Virus record (IMG/VR): IMGVR_UViG_3300043774_001054
Coordinates: 1 to 64,000 of that record
From: a virus
Length of the DNA: 64,000 nucleotides
Strand: one strand, 5' to 3'
In this document: positions 44,442-52,084 of the stretch, piece by piece
Numbering within the stretch: position 1 is the stretch's first letter
Layout: each line of letters begins with the position of its first letter
The notes under the pieces: generated by a model
Databases searched by the model: none
Told to the model about the DNA's origin: nothing
The model's input: only the letters and a program-made list of their open reading frames with translations
Made by a program: the position numbers and the translations under genes

Positions 44442-44789
44442 TTAACGGTGGAGTTCTACGCGTTGAATACGGTAGTTAATGACCGTTTCAGGAAGGTTCA
44501 TGTCCTTTACAATTTTGGCACGTTCGGGAGAATTGTCAGTTTCATAGTAGTACATGATACCATATACAAAATGGCTGTTCTTGTACTTATTAAAGTTGAG
44601 TAACTTTTCAATCTGCGCCTCGAACGGCATATCCGAATAGAATTTTGGTGACGGATTCGTCTCACTCTTGACTTCAAGAGGATATAATTCATTCAGTTTA
44701 TCTAAGACGGATTTCTTGCTTCCGATGATGACGGTGCTCATGCGAGCAATCGCCATTACATCTGTTGGTTCTTTTACTGGAGTGTCCAT
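44442..44789 (-). CDS. Unknown protein upstream of gp33
   Basis: 115 residues. The middle contains VLDKLNELYPLEV, which echoes LIEKLEELYPKPK at the start of the 43699-44199 product, and a helical region FEAQIEKLLNFNKYKNSHFV. No known family. Genes here are spaced 7-8 bases apart, so it belongs to the gp33-gp59 operon. It may share a short interaction motif with the other LYP-containing protein. Confidence 0.55.
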   Translation of the reverse strand: MDTPVKEPTDVMAIARMSTVIIGSKKSVLDKLNELYPLEVKSETNPSPKFYSDMPFEAQIEKLLNFNKYKNSHFVYGIMYYYETDNSPERAKIVKDMNLPETVINYRIQRVELHR

Positions 44790-44795
44790 AATTTT

Positions 44796-45173
44796 TTAGA
44801 TTGATACTAACTTGTACTTCTTACCGTCGATCTCAACAACCTTGCCTTCGCAAGATGGTTTGGGTTTAGTGTATTCGTTGAACTCTTTTTCGGACATTAG
44901 TTCACCATTAACCCACCATTCTTTATAACTATTAGCCCATTCAATAGCTGGTCCATCAAGGCGATGACGTTTATCATTCACATACCATTCTTTATCACCA
45001 TCGGCGCATTCGATAGCGGGACCATCTAACCGATGTAATTTATCATTTACCCACCATTCTCTATCGCCGTTAGCGCCTTCAAAGGCGGGTCCGTCAAGGC
45101 GGTGCCGTTCCTCTTTATCGTTGAACCATTGAATGTTTTTACCACAGTCGACCGTTACTTTATATGTTTGCAT
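44796..45173 (-). CDS. MORN-like repeat protein, copy 1
   Basis: 125 residues from ATG 45173. A longer frame to 45266 runs into the upstream gene and lacks the conserved start MQTYKVTVD. It contains three to four repeats of the form NDKxHRLDGPAxExANGxxEWWV, found in phage and giant-virus proteins and thought to form beta-hairpin stacks. It ends with a short domain shared with its paralogue (SEKEFNEYTKPKP, then CEGKVVEIDGKKYKLV). Function unknown; protein binding is the usual guess. A second copy is at 46892-47275. Confidence 0.75.
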   Translation of the reverse strand: MQTYKVTVDCGKNIQWFNDKEERHRLDGPAFEGANGDREWWVNDKLHRLDGPAIECADGDKEWYVNDKRHRLDGPAIEWANSYKEWWVNGELMSEKEFNEYTKPKPSCEGKVVEIDGKKYKLVSI

Positions 45174-45177
45174 AATT

Positions 45178-46425
45178 TTAAAGGATTCTGAGGAGCACAA
45201 TGTCACCATTGATGCGCCCATTTGGTTTTGCAATCTTTGTGGTGAGTTTTTCCCACGCTTTTTCAAGTTGTTTCTCTGTGCTTCCTACGGCAATAGGAAT
45301 AAATTCATCGGGCTTGCGGAGACGAATGCAGCGGGAAGACACCTCATCATAGTTCTGGATAGTGGTACCCTTGATAGTAAACCCAGTGGTTACCGTGCAA
45401 ACATAGTCAAACAGTACCCGGGTCTTCACATTAAAGGCAAGGAGACGATAGGCTCCGACAATCCGAATAGGATTGATGGAGGTAATCTTAAACTCCTCAC
45501 TGTGCTTGAGGTACTGGAGCTTGGCAATCTGCTTTGTGGCAGCCGTGGGTTTCTTCTCACGTGGAGCCTTTGCCGCTTTGACACTCGTCTTAAACATCGT
45601 TAGATCGTCGACCATCGATGATAGTGCATCAATACGTGCGAGCATCTGCTTCTTGGTATAACAGCTGTAGGCTTCAGCAAGATACTCGCTGGCACCGGTC
45701 TGGGCATCGCTCATTTCCTTAAGTACGTCTTGAAGGTATTCTTCCACAAAGGTACACGCAGCCGCAGGGAGTTCATAGTGCTGCATTGATTTGTAGATGG
45801 ATAAACACTTTACCTCATCACCCGACTTGCACCATTCATCCATAAGCAGCTCAAGGTCCATAATGATGGTCTTGTTGCACTTTGCCCGAAGACGATCCAT
45901 GGGAGAAATACCACTTGGTTTTTCGGCTACGATAGTTTGCACGGTATCCTTTTGCTTTGTTTTCTTACCTTCGATGATGGCGTTTGCAATGGCTTCTTTT
46001 ACAAAGATATCGCAGGGTTCAACCTTAGCCGCATCCTCGCGAAGTGTCTTAAGATACTCATTGATACCAGGATGAATTGTTGGCATACCTTTATTGAGAC
46101 ACGTGCAAAGTGCACCGGTGGTCATACCAGGAAAGTAGTCGGGTGCAGCTTTTACTGCTGAAATATCTTCCTTGGTATAGCCATTGTTACCCATCCATTC
46201 CAGAACGGCGGGCTTGGTGTCCTTTGCCGTTAGGTAATAGTTGTAGAAATTAAACAACCGAGAATACTCCTTCCAGAATTGTTCCACTGGCCAGGTCTCC
46301 CAACCATCCCAGATTGGTTCTTCGCCGGTATAACGAGAGTCGACCGCAGCAACGCCATTTCCCGACTTGCGCCCTTTCTTGCGGTTCTTTGCCGCAGCAG
46401 CTTTCAGAATGTGTTCGACAGACAT
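45178..46425 (-). CDS. Unknown 415-residue protein
   Basis: 415 residues from ATG 46425; the longer frame to 46509 overlaps the upstream gene and is not used. It begins MSVEHILKAAAAKNRKKGRK, a basic N-terminus, followed by WDGWETWPVEQFWKEYSRLF and mostly helical sequence with a Lys-rich segment near 300 (KAAKAPREKKPTAATKQ) and a C-terminal beta-rich part (VCTVTTGFTIKGTTIQNYDE). I recognise no family. Its basic and helical nature might suit nucleic-acid binding. It sits 1 base from the SH3-like gene and 4 bases from the MORN-like gene. Confidence 0.6.
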   Translation of the reverse strand: MSVEHILKAAAAKNRKKGRKSGNGVAAVDSRYTGEEPIWDGWETWPVEQFWKEYSRLFNFYNYYLTAKDTKPAVLEWMGNNGYTKEDISAVKAAPDYFPGMTTGALCTCLNKGMPTIHPGINEYLKTLREDAAKVEPCDIFVKEAIANAIIEGKKTKQKDTVQTIVAEKPSGISPMDRLRAKCNKTIIMDLELLMDEWCKSGDEVKCLSIYKSMQHYELPAAACTFVEEYLQDVLKEMSDAQTGASEYLAEAYSCYTKKQMLARIDALSSMVDDLTMFKTSVKAAKAPREKKPTAATKQIAKLQYLKHSEEFKITSINPIRIVGAYRLLAFNVKTRVLFDYVCTVTTGFTIKGTTIQNYDEVSSRCIRLRKPDEFIPIAVGSTEKQLEKAWEKLTTKIAKPNGRINGDIVLLRIL

Positions 46426-46426
46426 A

Positions 46427-46684
46427 TTAGAGGGTCTCAATAGAGGTAACCGAATCAACTCGGAACGAGCGCCAACCATCATTCTCAATGTCGTAGACGC
46501 GAACGGCATCTTCCGACAGATTTAGCTTCTTCTCACCCTTGGGCCAATGGTCCTCTGGAATAAAACGAGCATCCAGAGTTCCGCGGAGTGCCCGAGCCGT
46601 ACCATCAACCTTAGTAAAGTTGATCAGCACCAGCTTATTATTTTGCAGCGTATCCTTGATTTCAGCGTATGTGTATTTTTTCAT
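46427..46684 (-). CDS. SH3-like barrel protein (WYL_2/DUF2693 type)
   Basis: 85 residues. The pattern LVLINFTKVDGTARALRGTL followed by VRVYDIENDGWRSFRVDSV is that of the small SH3-fold phage proteins labelled WYL_2 or DUF2693, where the last part resembles the WYL ligand-binding segment. Their function is unknown, perhaps binding nucleic acid or a nucleotide. It is first in its operon with an early-type promoter whose -10 lies 9 bases before the ATG. Confidence 0.75.
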   Translation of the reverse strand: MKKYTYAEIKDTLQNNKLVLINFTKVDGTARALRGTLDARFIPEDHWPKGEKKLNLSEDAVRVYDIENDGWRSFRVDSVTSIETL

Positions 46685-46693
46685 TATGTAGAT

Positions 46694-46723
46694 ATATTAA
46701 AGTGAAGTCGGTCGAATGTAAAC
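46694..46723 (-). promoter_or_regulatory. Early-type promoter
   Basis: Minus strand GTTTAC at 46723-46718 and TAATAT at 46699-46694 (18-base spacer). The -10 ends 9 bases before ATG 46684. The -35 is directly behind the arm of the inverted repeat at 46728-46853. Confidence 0.65.
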
Positions 46724-46727
46724 AACA

Positions 46728-46853
46728 AAAGCATCGTTTCAAAGGAGCCTACTCAAAGAAGATTCTTTATAAAAGATAAACCACCATAAGTGGTCGTAAT
46801 TGATCGATGATCTACTTCTGAGTGAAAGTAAGCTCTTTTGAAACGATGCTTTC
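46728..46853. repeat. Long imperfect inverted repeat, possible ncRNA or terminator
   Basis: AAAGCATCGTTTCAAA at 46728-46743 is inversely repeated as TTTGAAACGATGCTTT near 46837-46852, and the arms continue inward with a few mismatches for about 26 bp. The 75-base interior holds a small hairpin ACCAC/GTGGT (46780-46784 with 46790-46794). No gene is present between 46684 and 46892. On the minus strand the outer arm is followed by TTTTGTTGTTT, so termination is possible, but the long loop is unusual for that. Confidence 0.7.
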
Positions 46854-46891
46854 AGAGGTTATTTATTACTTTAGGTTTTTGTAATCTGATA

Positions 46892-47275
46892 TTAGGCCAT
46901 TACTAGCCGATATTTCACACCATCTACCTCAACAAACTTACCTTCACAAGATGATTTTGGCTTGGGTTTAGTGTATTCGTTGAACTCTTTTTCGGTCATT
47001 TTTTTATCATCCACCCACCACGCTTTATAACCATTGGCACATTCAATAGCTGGTCCATCAAGGCGATGGAGTTTACCATCAATATACCATGATTTAGAGC
47101 CATCGGCACATTCAACAGCAGGACCATCAAGGCGATGACGTTCGCCATCAACATACCATTCTTTAGAGCCATTAGGCCATTCAAAAGCTGGACCATCAAG
47201 GCGATGAAGTTCCTCTTTATCGTTATACCAACGAATGTTTTTATTTTCGTCAACAGTTACTTTATAAGTTTGCAT
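46892..47275 (-). CDS. MORN-like repeat protein, copy 2
   Basis: 127 residues with four NDKxxLHRLDGPAxE/ANGxKxWYxDGK-type repeats and the same C-terminal module as the first copy (TEKEFNEYTKPKPK, then CEGKFVEVDGVKYRL). Both proteins start MQTYKVTVD. The two copies flank the SH3-like and unknown genes, suggesting duplication of a cassette. The gene starts 8 bases after the transglycosylase stop, probably read from the early promoter at 47731-47759. Confidence 0.75.
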   Translation of the reverse strand: MQTYKVTVDENKNIRWYNDKEELHRLDGPAFEWPNGSKEWYVDGERHRLDGPAVECADGSKSWYIDGKLHRLDGPAIECANGYKAWWVDDKKMTEKEFNEYTKPKPKSSCEGKFVEVDGVKYRLVMA

Positions 47276-47283
47276 TTTATAGA

Positions 47284-47721
47284 TTATTTAAGGTTTTTGT
47301 AGACCTTGGCCCAATAGGCTTCCAGATTCTTTTGCTTGGTGTCCGAAATCGGAGCCGCCACACGGCGCCAAGAACTACCGCCACCGTTCCAAATAAAACC
47401 AAGCTCTTTTTCGGTTGCTTTACGGTTCATGGTTTTTTCAATGTGTTTTGAGTAGAAATTCAGAACGCCTCTGGCGACCTCCCGAGAGGTAATTTCGTCG
47501 AACATGTCAGCATGTCTGTAATTCTTACCGGTGATACGGTTAAAGTCCTTGACCATCACATCATGAATCTGAAGGATTCCAAAGGCCTTACCGCGGTCAC
47601 CGATGGCAGCGGCATTGCCGTTACTTTCGGTACGAACGAGGGCTTCCACCAAGCGGTCGATATTTTGACCCGAAACAGTCGCGGTAAGAGCAAGAATTGC
47701 CAAGATGTGTTTGACTTTCAT
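47284..47721 (-). CDS. Secreted lytic transglycosylase-like endolysin
   Basis: 145 residues. Residues 1-18 (MKVKHILAILALTATVSG) are a signal peptide or signal anchor. The mature part is a lysozyme-like SLT domain: ALVRTESNGNAAAIGD with the catalytic Glu32, GKAFGILQIHDVMVKDF, ITGKNYRHADMFDE, and FYSKHIEKTM. It would cut peptidoglycan glycan strands in the periplasm. Since gp5 here lacks the lysozyme domain, this is the only peptidoglycan hydrolase seen in the window. A promoter of early type precedes it. Confidence 0.82.
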   Translation of the reverse strand: MKVKHILAILALTATVSGQNIDRLVEALVRTESNGNAAAIGDRGKAFGILQIHDVMVKDFNRITGKNYRHADMFDEITSREVARGVLNFYSKHIEKTMNRKATEKELGFIWNGGGSSWRRVAAPISDTKQKNLEAYWAKVYKNLK

Positions 47722-47730
47722 TATGATACA

Positions 47731-47759
47731 ATCATAAACAAAACCACGCGGAAGTAAAT
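47731..47759 (-). promoter_or_regulatory. Early-type promoter with near-leaderless start
   Basis: Minus strand ATTTAC at 47759-47754 and TATGAT at 47736-47731, spacer 17. The -10 ends 9 bases before ATG 47721. Upstream on the minus strand is the shared block ATCAATCGCTTAGGAC (about 47785-47770). Confidence 0.75.
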
Positions 47760-47803
47760 CAAATAGATTGTCCTAAGCGATTGATTAGCAACAACCGTTG
47801 TTT

Positions 47804-48016
47804 TTAGTTACGATCAAAGCCGGTGAAAGCCTGAACCATAGGGTTCCAACACACATCCATCTTCATCTGAGCAAATTCTAATTGAAAGGTCACCGTCCAA
47901 GTATTGAATCTTGGGTTGCTGAGTTTGCCTTTTCGAATGACTGTGGCCTTGACGTCGTCACCCATAGAGTAAACAGTAATTATGTCGCCGACATTTGGAT
48001 TTGGTACGTTATTCAT
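47804..48016 (-). CDS. Small unknown early protein
   Basis: 70 residues, NVGDIITVYSMGDDVKATVI and a Trp-containing strand WTVTFQLEFAQMKMDV, probably a small beta barrel of SH3 type. No family recognised. It has its own early-type promoter with a 9-base gap to the ATG, and the first three codons share a 34-base identical block with the gene at 62563-62748. Expression is probably early. Confidence 0.6.
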   Translation of the reverse strand: MNNVPNPNVGDIITVYSMGDDVKATVIRKGKLSNPRFNTWTVTFQLEFAQMKMDVCWNPMVQAFTGFDRN

Positions 48017-48025
48017 TATGATACA

Positions 48026-48054
48026 ATCCTACAACATTCCAGCTAAAAGTAAAT
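48026..48054 (-). promoter_or_regulatory. Early-type promoter with near-leaderless start
   Basis: Minus strand ATTTAC at 48054-48049 and TAGGAT at 48031-48026, spacer 17, ATG 9 bases downstream. Bases 48008-48041 are identical to 62740-62773 in front of another gene. Upstream block AATCACTTAGG lies about 48077-48067. Confidence 0.75.
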
Positions 48055-48089
48055 CAAATAGAATGACCTAAGTGATTACCAATCAACAA

Positions 48090-50129
48090 TCATTTAGAAT
48101 TTGCACGGAAAACACCATCCCAGAGCGGTCCAGGATCGGCTTTTTCGAGGTCATCTATACGTTCTATCATCATGTCGTAGTAATCACTTAGAAAAGTCAT
48201 ATGTGATTTTAGATCAACGGCTAATGCACGTGCCTTGGTCCATTCTCTGGCACGGTAGAAATCGAGAAATTTGTCGTGGGAATCTGAATAGACGCGCGTA
48301 CCCTTATCAAATACGGTATAAATCTTCACGCCTTCCTTCTTACCCTTTACCGCGATGCAATCAAGTTCCAGCGTGGGATACACGTCCTTCACATATTCTC
48401 GGGTGATGGGACCAATTACAAATTTCACGCCGTACGGTTTCGACTGACCTTCCAGGCGAGAGGCAAGATTCACCGAATCTCCGAGGCAGGTATAGTCGAA
48501 GCGTTGAGTCGAGCCCATATTACCCACAACAACGGTACCAGTATTCACGCCAAGACCCATTCCGAATGCCGGGATACCTTCCTTCATTACCTCATCGTTG
48601 AATGCCTTGAGACTTCCCAGCATTGTAAGACCCGTTTCAACTGCGTGTAAAGCATGGTCCTTATCATCAAGTGGTGCGTTCCAGAAAGCCATCTGAGCAT
48701 CACCAATGTACTTATCCAGGGTCCCTTGGCTATCCAGAATGGCCTGTGTCATTGCCGTCATATACCGATTCATAATCTTCGTGAGACCCTGAACGTCTTT
48801 TCCGTAGTGTTCGGAGATTGCGGTAAAGCCACGAACATCGGTAAACATAATGGATAGTTCTCTTGACTCACCACCCAGTTGTAGAAGGTCGGGATTCTTT
48901 TGCAGTTTCTCAACCATGGCCGGAGATAGGTACGTGCCAAACTGTTTCTTGATCTGCTGTTTTAATTTAAACTCCATGACGAACCGCATGAAGAGTGAAC
49001 CTGCCCATACAAGGGATGACGTACCCACAATCCAGGTATAGTCGGCAAGGAGTCCTTTATCGAATAAATGAAAGCCGTAATACACTGGAAGGCATACGGC
49101 AATAAGATAGATGCCAAGATTCAAGGCATAGCCCAAAAAGGAGATTGCTCCGATTAGAATAAGTGCTGCGCCTACGCCGATTGCAATTTCATATAGATCA
49201 AATTCTGCGCGGCGTTCAAGTCGGTTACCATCAAGAAGCATCTGAAGAGTCTGAAGGCTGAGTTCGTGTCCGTACGCCGTACCCAATGGAGTCGCAACGG
49301 TATTTGCAAGCCCCTCGGCCGTAAGGGCGATCACTACAATCTTGTCCTTCACGTGCCATTCATCATCGGTGTATGGAACTGATTTAAAGGTATATTTAAA
49401 ATTGATCCAGACCCGACCATTGCCATCGGTCTTAATTGGAGAGGTACCCGGAACTCGAATGGCAGACACACCCGATTCTGTAACCTTGACCTGGAAGCTG
49501 GGTTGATCGCCAAAGACGCGGAGAATTTCCAGTGGCATTGTGGGATACTTTTCCTTTTCAATCTGAATCATGAGCGGTAATCTACGCACCACACCATCAA
49601 GCTCCGGAGCCGTCAGCAACATACCCACGCCCGCGGAAGCCTCACCGATTTCCTTTAAAGGTCCGATCGCCGCTGGGTAATCAAATAGCCAGTCATCCGT
49701 GGTGCCGCCGATTGTTGCAACGCCTCTTGGAATTGGAACGCCCTTACCCTTTAATGAAGCTGATTGGCCTGTAATGACGGGCGACTGACTCAGCATCTCA
49801 ACGAATTCTTTATCTCCACCCAAACGGTCGGGCTCAGCAAAAATGATGGGTAACACAACACCGGTGGCGCCTGACTCCATGGCTTTTCTGATTGCGCCTG
49901 CCAGTTCGGTACGCTTCCATGGCCACTGTCCGTTCTTTTCCAGCGCCTTTTCATCAATTTCCACGATTACAATGTTATCCGATACCACCTTGTCCTGCTC
50001 TCGTTGATAGTAATCCAGACCCTTGAGACGCATTACCTCAATGGGATATGGGTTGGTAATACGGAGACCCACAGCAACCGTGAGAAGCATAAGACCAACA
50101 AGAAGGATTCTGAATGTGTGTTTGTTCAT
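48090..50129 (-). CDS. CHASE2-domain class III adenylate cyclase
   Basis: 679 residues. A membrane anchor (about 8-24), a periplasmic CHASE2 sensor (about 30-300; GLDYYQREQD, IVIVEIDEKALEKNGQWPW, PLEILRVFGD), three hydrophobic helices (about 314-380), then a class III cyclase (about 425-605). Catalytic residues are all present: metal Asp431 (FTDVRGF) and Asp477 (YIGD), adenine-selecting Lys473 and Thr547, transition-state Asn554 and Arg558 (SVNLASR), and Lys597. It should make cAMP from ATP in response to an envelope signal. It overlaps the FecR gene by 4 bases. FecR-CHASE2 cyclase pairs occur in bacteria; a phage copy next to curli export genes is unusual. Confidence 0.93.
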   Translation of the reverse strand: MNKHTFRILLVGLMLLTVAVGLRITNPYPIEVMRLKGLDYYQREQDKVVSDNIVIVEIDEKALEKNGQWPWKRTELAGAIRKAMESGATGVVLPIIFAEPDRLGGDKEFVEMLSQSPVITGQSASLKGKGVPIPRGVATIGGTTDDWLFDYPAAIGPLKEIGEASAGVGMLLTAPELDGVVRRLPLMIQIEKEKYPTMPLEILRVFGDQPSFQVKVTESGVSAIRVPGTSPIKTDGNGRVWINFKYTFKSVPYTDDEWHVKDKIVVIALTAEGLANTVATPLGTAYGHELSLQTLQMLLDGNRLERRAEFDLYEIAIGVGAALILIGAISFLGYALNLGIYLIAVCLPVYYGFHLFDKGLLADYTWIVGTSSLVWAGSLFMRFVMEFKLKQQIKKQFGTYLSPAMVEKLQKNPDLLQLGGESRELSIMFTDVRGFTAISEHYGKDVQGLTKIMNRYMTAMTQAILDSQGTLDKYIGDAQMAFWNAPLDDKDHALHAVETGLTMLGSLKAFNDEVMKEGIPAFGMGLGVNTGTVVVGNMGSTQRFDYTCLGDSVNLASRLEGQSKPYGVKFVIGPITREYVKDVYPTLELDCIAVKGKKEGVKIYTVFDKGTRVYSDSHDKFLDFYRAREWTKARALAVDLKSHMTFLSDYYDMMIERIDDLEKADPGPLWDGVFRANSK

Positions 50130-51280
50130 TTCTGAATGATGTTTACTTTAAGTTTGTCTCCGAAGTTGAGTGGGTATACCGTTGTCCCATTGGAGTCGGT
50201 AATCTTAAATGTTGCGCTTGTGTCGGCTTTTAATTTATACTGAATAGTCCCTTTGGATGTCGAGAGATTCATTATAGCGTTTGTACCGTCGGTTGTAAAT
50301 CCATTATTGACGGTGGCGGTGACAATAAGAGTGGGTAATGTATTTGTCGGTGTTGCAACGGTGACCTCTGGATTCTTGGAGATAACCTCTGCTACGGCTT
50401 GCAGTATTTCTGGTTGCATTGCCTTTACATCAATAATGGCGGTTTTAGTTTCCTCAATAGGGCTTTCTTCAGCCTTAACCTGAGTAGCCGCACTAGGCTC
50501 GACCTGAGAAACCGCAGTAGGGGAATCGCTCTTGCCGCTTGATTTTTTGTTTGGTTTATCATCTACGGAATCCGATGTATTTGCCTGTGTCTGTTTCTTT
50601 GCTTCTTTGACGGCACCAGTGACGGGTTTTGGAGTTTCAACGAGAATTAGATTATTGATTTTGCTTTCATCCTGGAAATTAAGTACAACGGGATTTGTAG
50701 GAACGGACTGCATTGACGCGATAAAGGTCGCCTGATATGCCTGAGTCATAAGGACACTACCCGCTGCATTTGAAACCTCGATTACACCTACGATGCCCGG
50801 TGTCGCGCTATACTCGGGGCGTGAAGGTAACAGAATGACAAGACTCTTACCATCCTCCGAAACCGTCATTGAGAAGTCGGTACCGCGAACAGAAATCTTT
50901 GCCGTAGGAGTTTGGACCTTAATGTTTTCTCTGCTGTTCTTTGCAATCATGCCCGACGCATAACGAACGGTACCAAACGCCGTCTTCATTCCGACCTTAC
51001 CCTTACCACTTGCAGGATCATATACAAACTCATCAATCTTGAGCTTCGAGAACTCGGTTATCTGCATCAATGTATTATCTTCAAATGTAATGGATACCCG
51101 AGCCTTTAATGTCTCAATGGTATCATACTGTTCTATCTCGGTTCCGATCTTACCTTCCAGCCTATCATTACCACGAACAATCTGAGTGGGTCCGGTAACC
51201 TCGGTCAGTTTTCCGACCGAGGCACCGGCTTCAGATACAAAAATAGCCGCAATCAAAAACAGTACTGCGGCTATGCGCAT
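50126..51280 (-). CDS. Secreted FecR-domain protein
   Basis: 384 residues. Signal peptide 1-20 (MRIAAVLFLIAAIFVSEAGA), then a FecR domain (about 40-185) with QYDTIETLKARVSITFEDNT, FGTVRYASGMIA and VQTPTAKISVRGTDFSMTV, the core FecR motif. Residues about 225-290 are a Ser/Lys/Glu-rich linker. The C-terminal part is beta-rich (GTIQYKLKADTSATFKITD). FecR-type domains sense or bind envelope polymers, and in bacteria stand-alone versions are often paired with CHASE2 cyclases, as here. It likely works in the periplasm as the sensor partner of the downstream cyclase. Confidence 0.88.
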   Translation of the reverse strand: MRIAAVLFLIAAIFVSEAGASVGKLTEVTGPTQIVRGNDRLEGKIGTEIEQYDTIETLKARVSITFEDNTLMQITEFSKLKIDEFVYDPASGKGKVGMKTAFGTVRYASGMIAKNSRENIKVQTPTAKISVRGTDFSMTVSEDGKSLVILLPSRPEYSATPGIVGVIEVSNAAGSVLMTQAYQATFIASMQSVPTNPVVLNFQDESKINNLILVETPKPVTGAVKEAKKQTQANTSDSVDDKPNKKSSGKSDSPTAVSQVEPSAATQVKAEESPIEETKTAIIDVKAMQPEILQAVAEVISKNPEVTVATPTNTLPTLIVTATVNNGFTTDGTNAIMNLSTSKGTIQYKLKADTSATFKITDSNGTTVYPLNFGDKLKVNIIQK

Positions 51281-51283
51281 ACA

Positions 51284-52084
51284 TTAGGGAGTCGGAGGCG
51301 AGATGGTCGCAGTTGGATTTGCTGCACCATAGTTTGATGTACCCGTGGTCATAATCGGAGCAGCAGCCGTTGTGGTCTGGATAATCTTAACGGTATTGTT
51401 GCTACCAGTTAAGCTATAGACAAGGGTCTGTTGTTCCACACCAGCCTGATAGACGGTGAGGTTGTTCGTGCTACCCAGGATGGTAATATCTTGAAAATGC
51501 CCACCTTTCTGAGTCGACGCGCCGACGCTTCCGATCTGAGTAGATTTAACAATGTTTGAATTACCAGTAATGTTGTAATCAATCCAGTTGTATGAAGCAT
51601 TCTCGAATCCTAATTTCAGTGTATTTGAGTTACCAACTACGTCGATGGTCACATCGCTGTTCGCAATGGTCGCCTTCGATGTATTGTTATCGGAGGTGTG
51701 ATCAACGCTTACATCCTTATTCACGGTGAGTGAATTTGTGTTTCCGACCAATGACACATTGAATGTATTGCTGGCACCGTCCATGAAGTATTTCTGGGTG
51801 TTCGCATTACCGGTAACAACTGAAAGTAAGCTCAGATTGTTGGCTCCGATAATAGAGAAATCAGTATTGTTGTTGTCTCCCATCTGGCGTGTTTCAAAGG
51901 TGATATTGTCACCCGTAATGTTGCTTGGTGTTCCAGACGAGCCAATTTTATTCAGGCTACCGACCTGAATAAGGGTTGTGGTACCCGCGGTTGTGATCTG
52001 ATTGACATAGATTTGATTCTGAGCAAAGGCTGGAGTGAATAGCATAAGCCCAAGAATGAATCCTAGTATTAGTTTTGTTTTCAT
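51284..52084 (-). CDS. Curlin-like secreted protein, likely CsgG export substrate
   Basis: 266 residues. Signal peptide 1-21 (MKTKLILGFILGLMLFTPAF). The mature region has at least eight GxxN units about 17-25 residues apart (GANNLSL, GNANTQK, GASNTFN, GNTNSLT, GNSNTLK, GNSNIVK, GSTNNLT, GSNNTVK), with Gln/Asn and hydrophobic alternation as in curlin repeats (SxxxxxGxxNxxxxxQ). No Cys. It overlaps the CsgG gene by 4 bases, as an exported partner would. It may form an amyloid-like fibre or surface coat. Identity as a true curlin is inferred; a beta-helical adhesin is an alternative. Confidence 0.75.
   Translation of the reverse strand: MKTKLILGFILGLMLFTPAFAQNQIYVNQITTAGTTTLIQVGSLNKIGSSGTPSNITGDNITFETRQMGDNNNTDFSIIGANNLSLLSVVTGNANTQKYFMDGASNTFNVSLVGNTNSLTVNKDVSVDHTSDNNTSKATIANSDVTIDVVGNSNTLKLGFENASYNWIDYNITGNSNIVKSTQIGSVGASTQKGGHFQDITILGSTNNLTVYQAGVEQQTLVYSLTGSNNTVKIIQTTTAAAPIMTTGTSNYGAANPTATISPPTP

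Noticed and set aside
45173-45266. N-terminal extension of the first HRLDGPA repeat protein
   Set aside because: It lies in the upstream gene's coding sequence, and the paralogue starts at the same MQTYKV residue.
46728-46853. tRNA gene within the inverted repeat
   Set aside because: No acceptor/anticodon/T-arm layout and no T-loop consensus; the fold is a single long stem with an inner hairpin.
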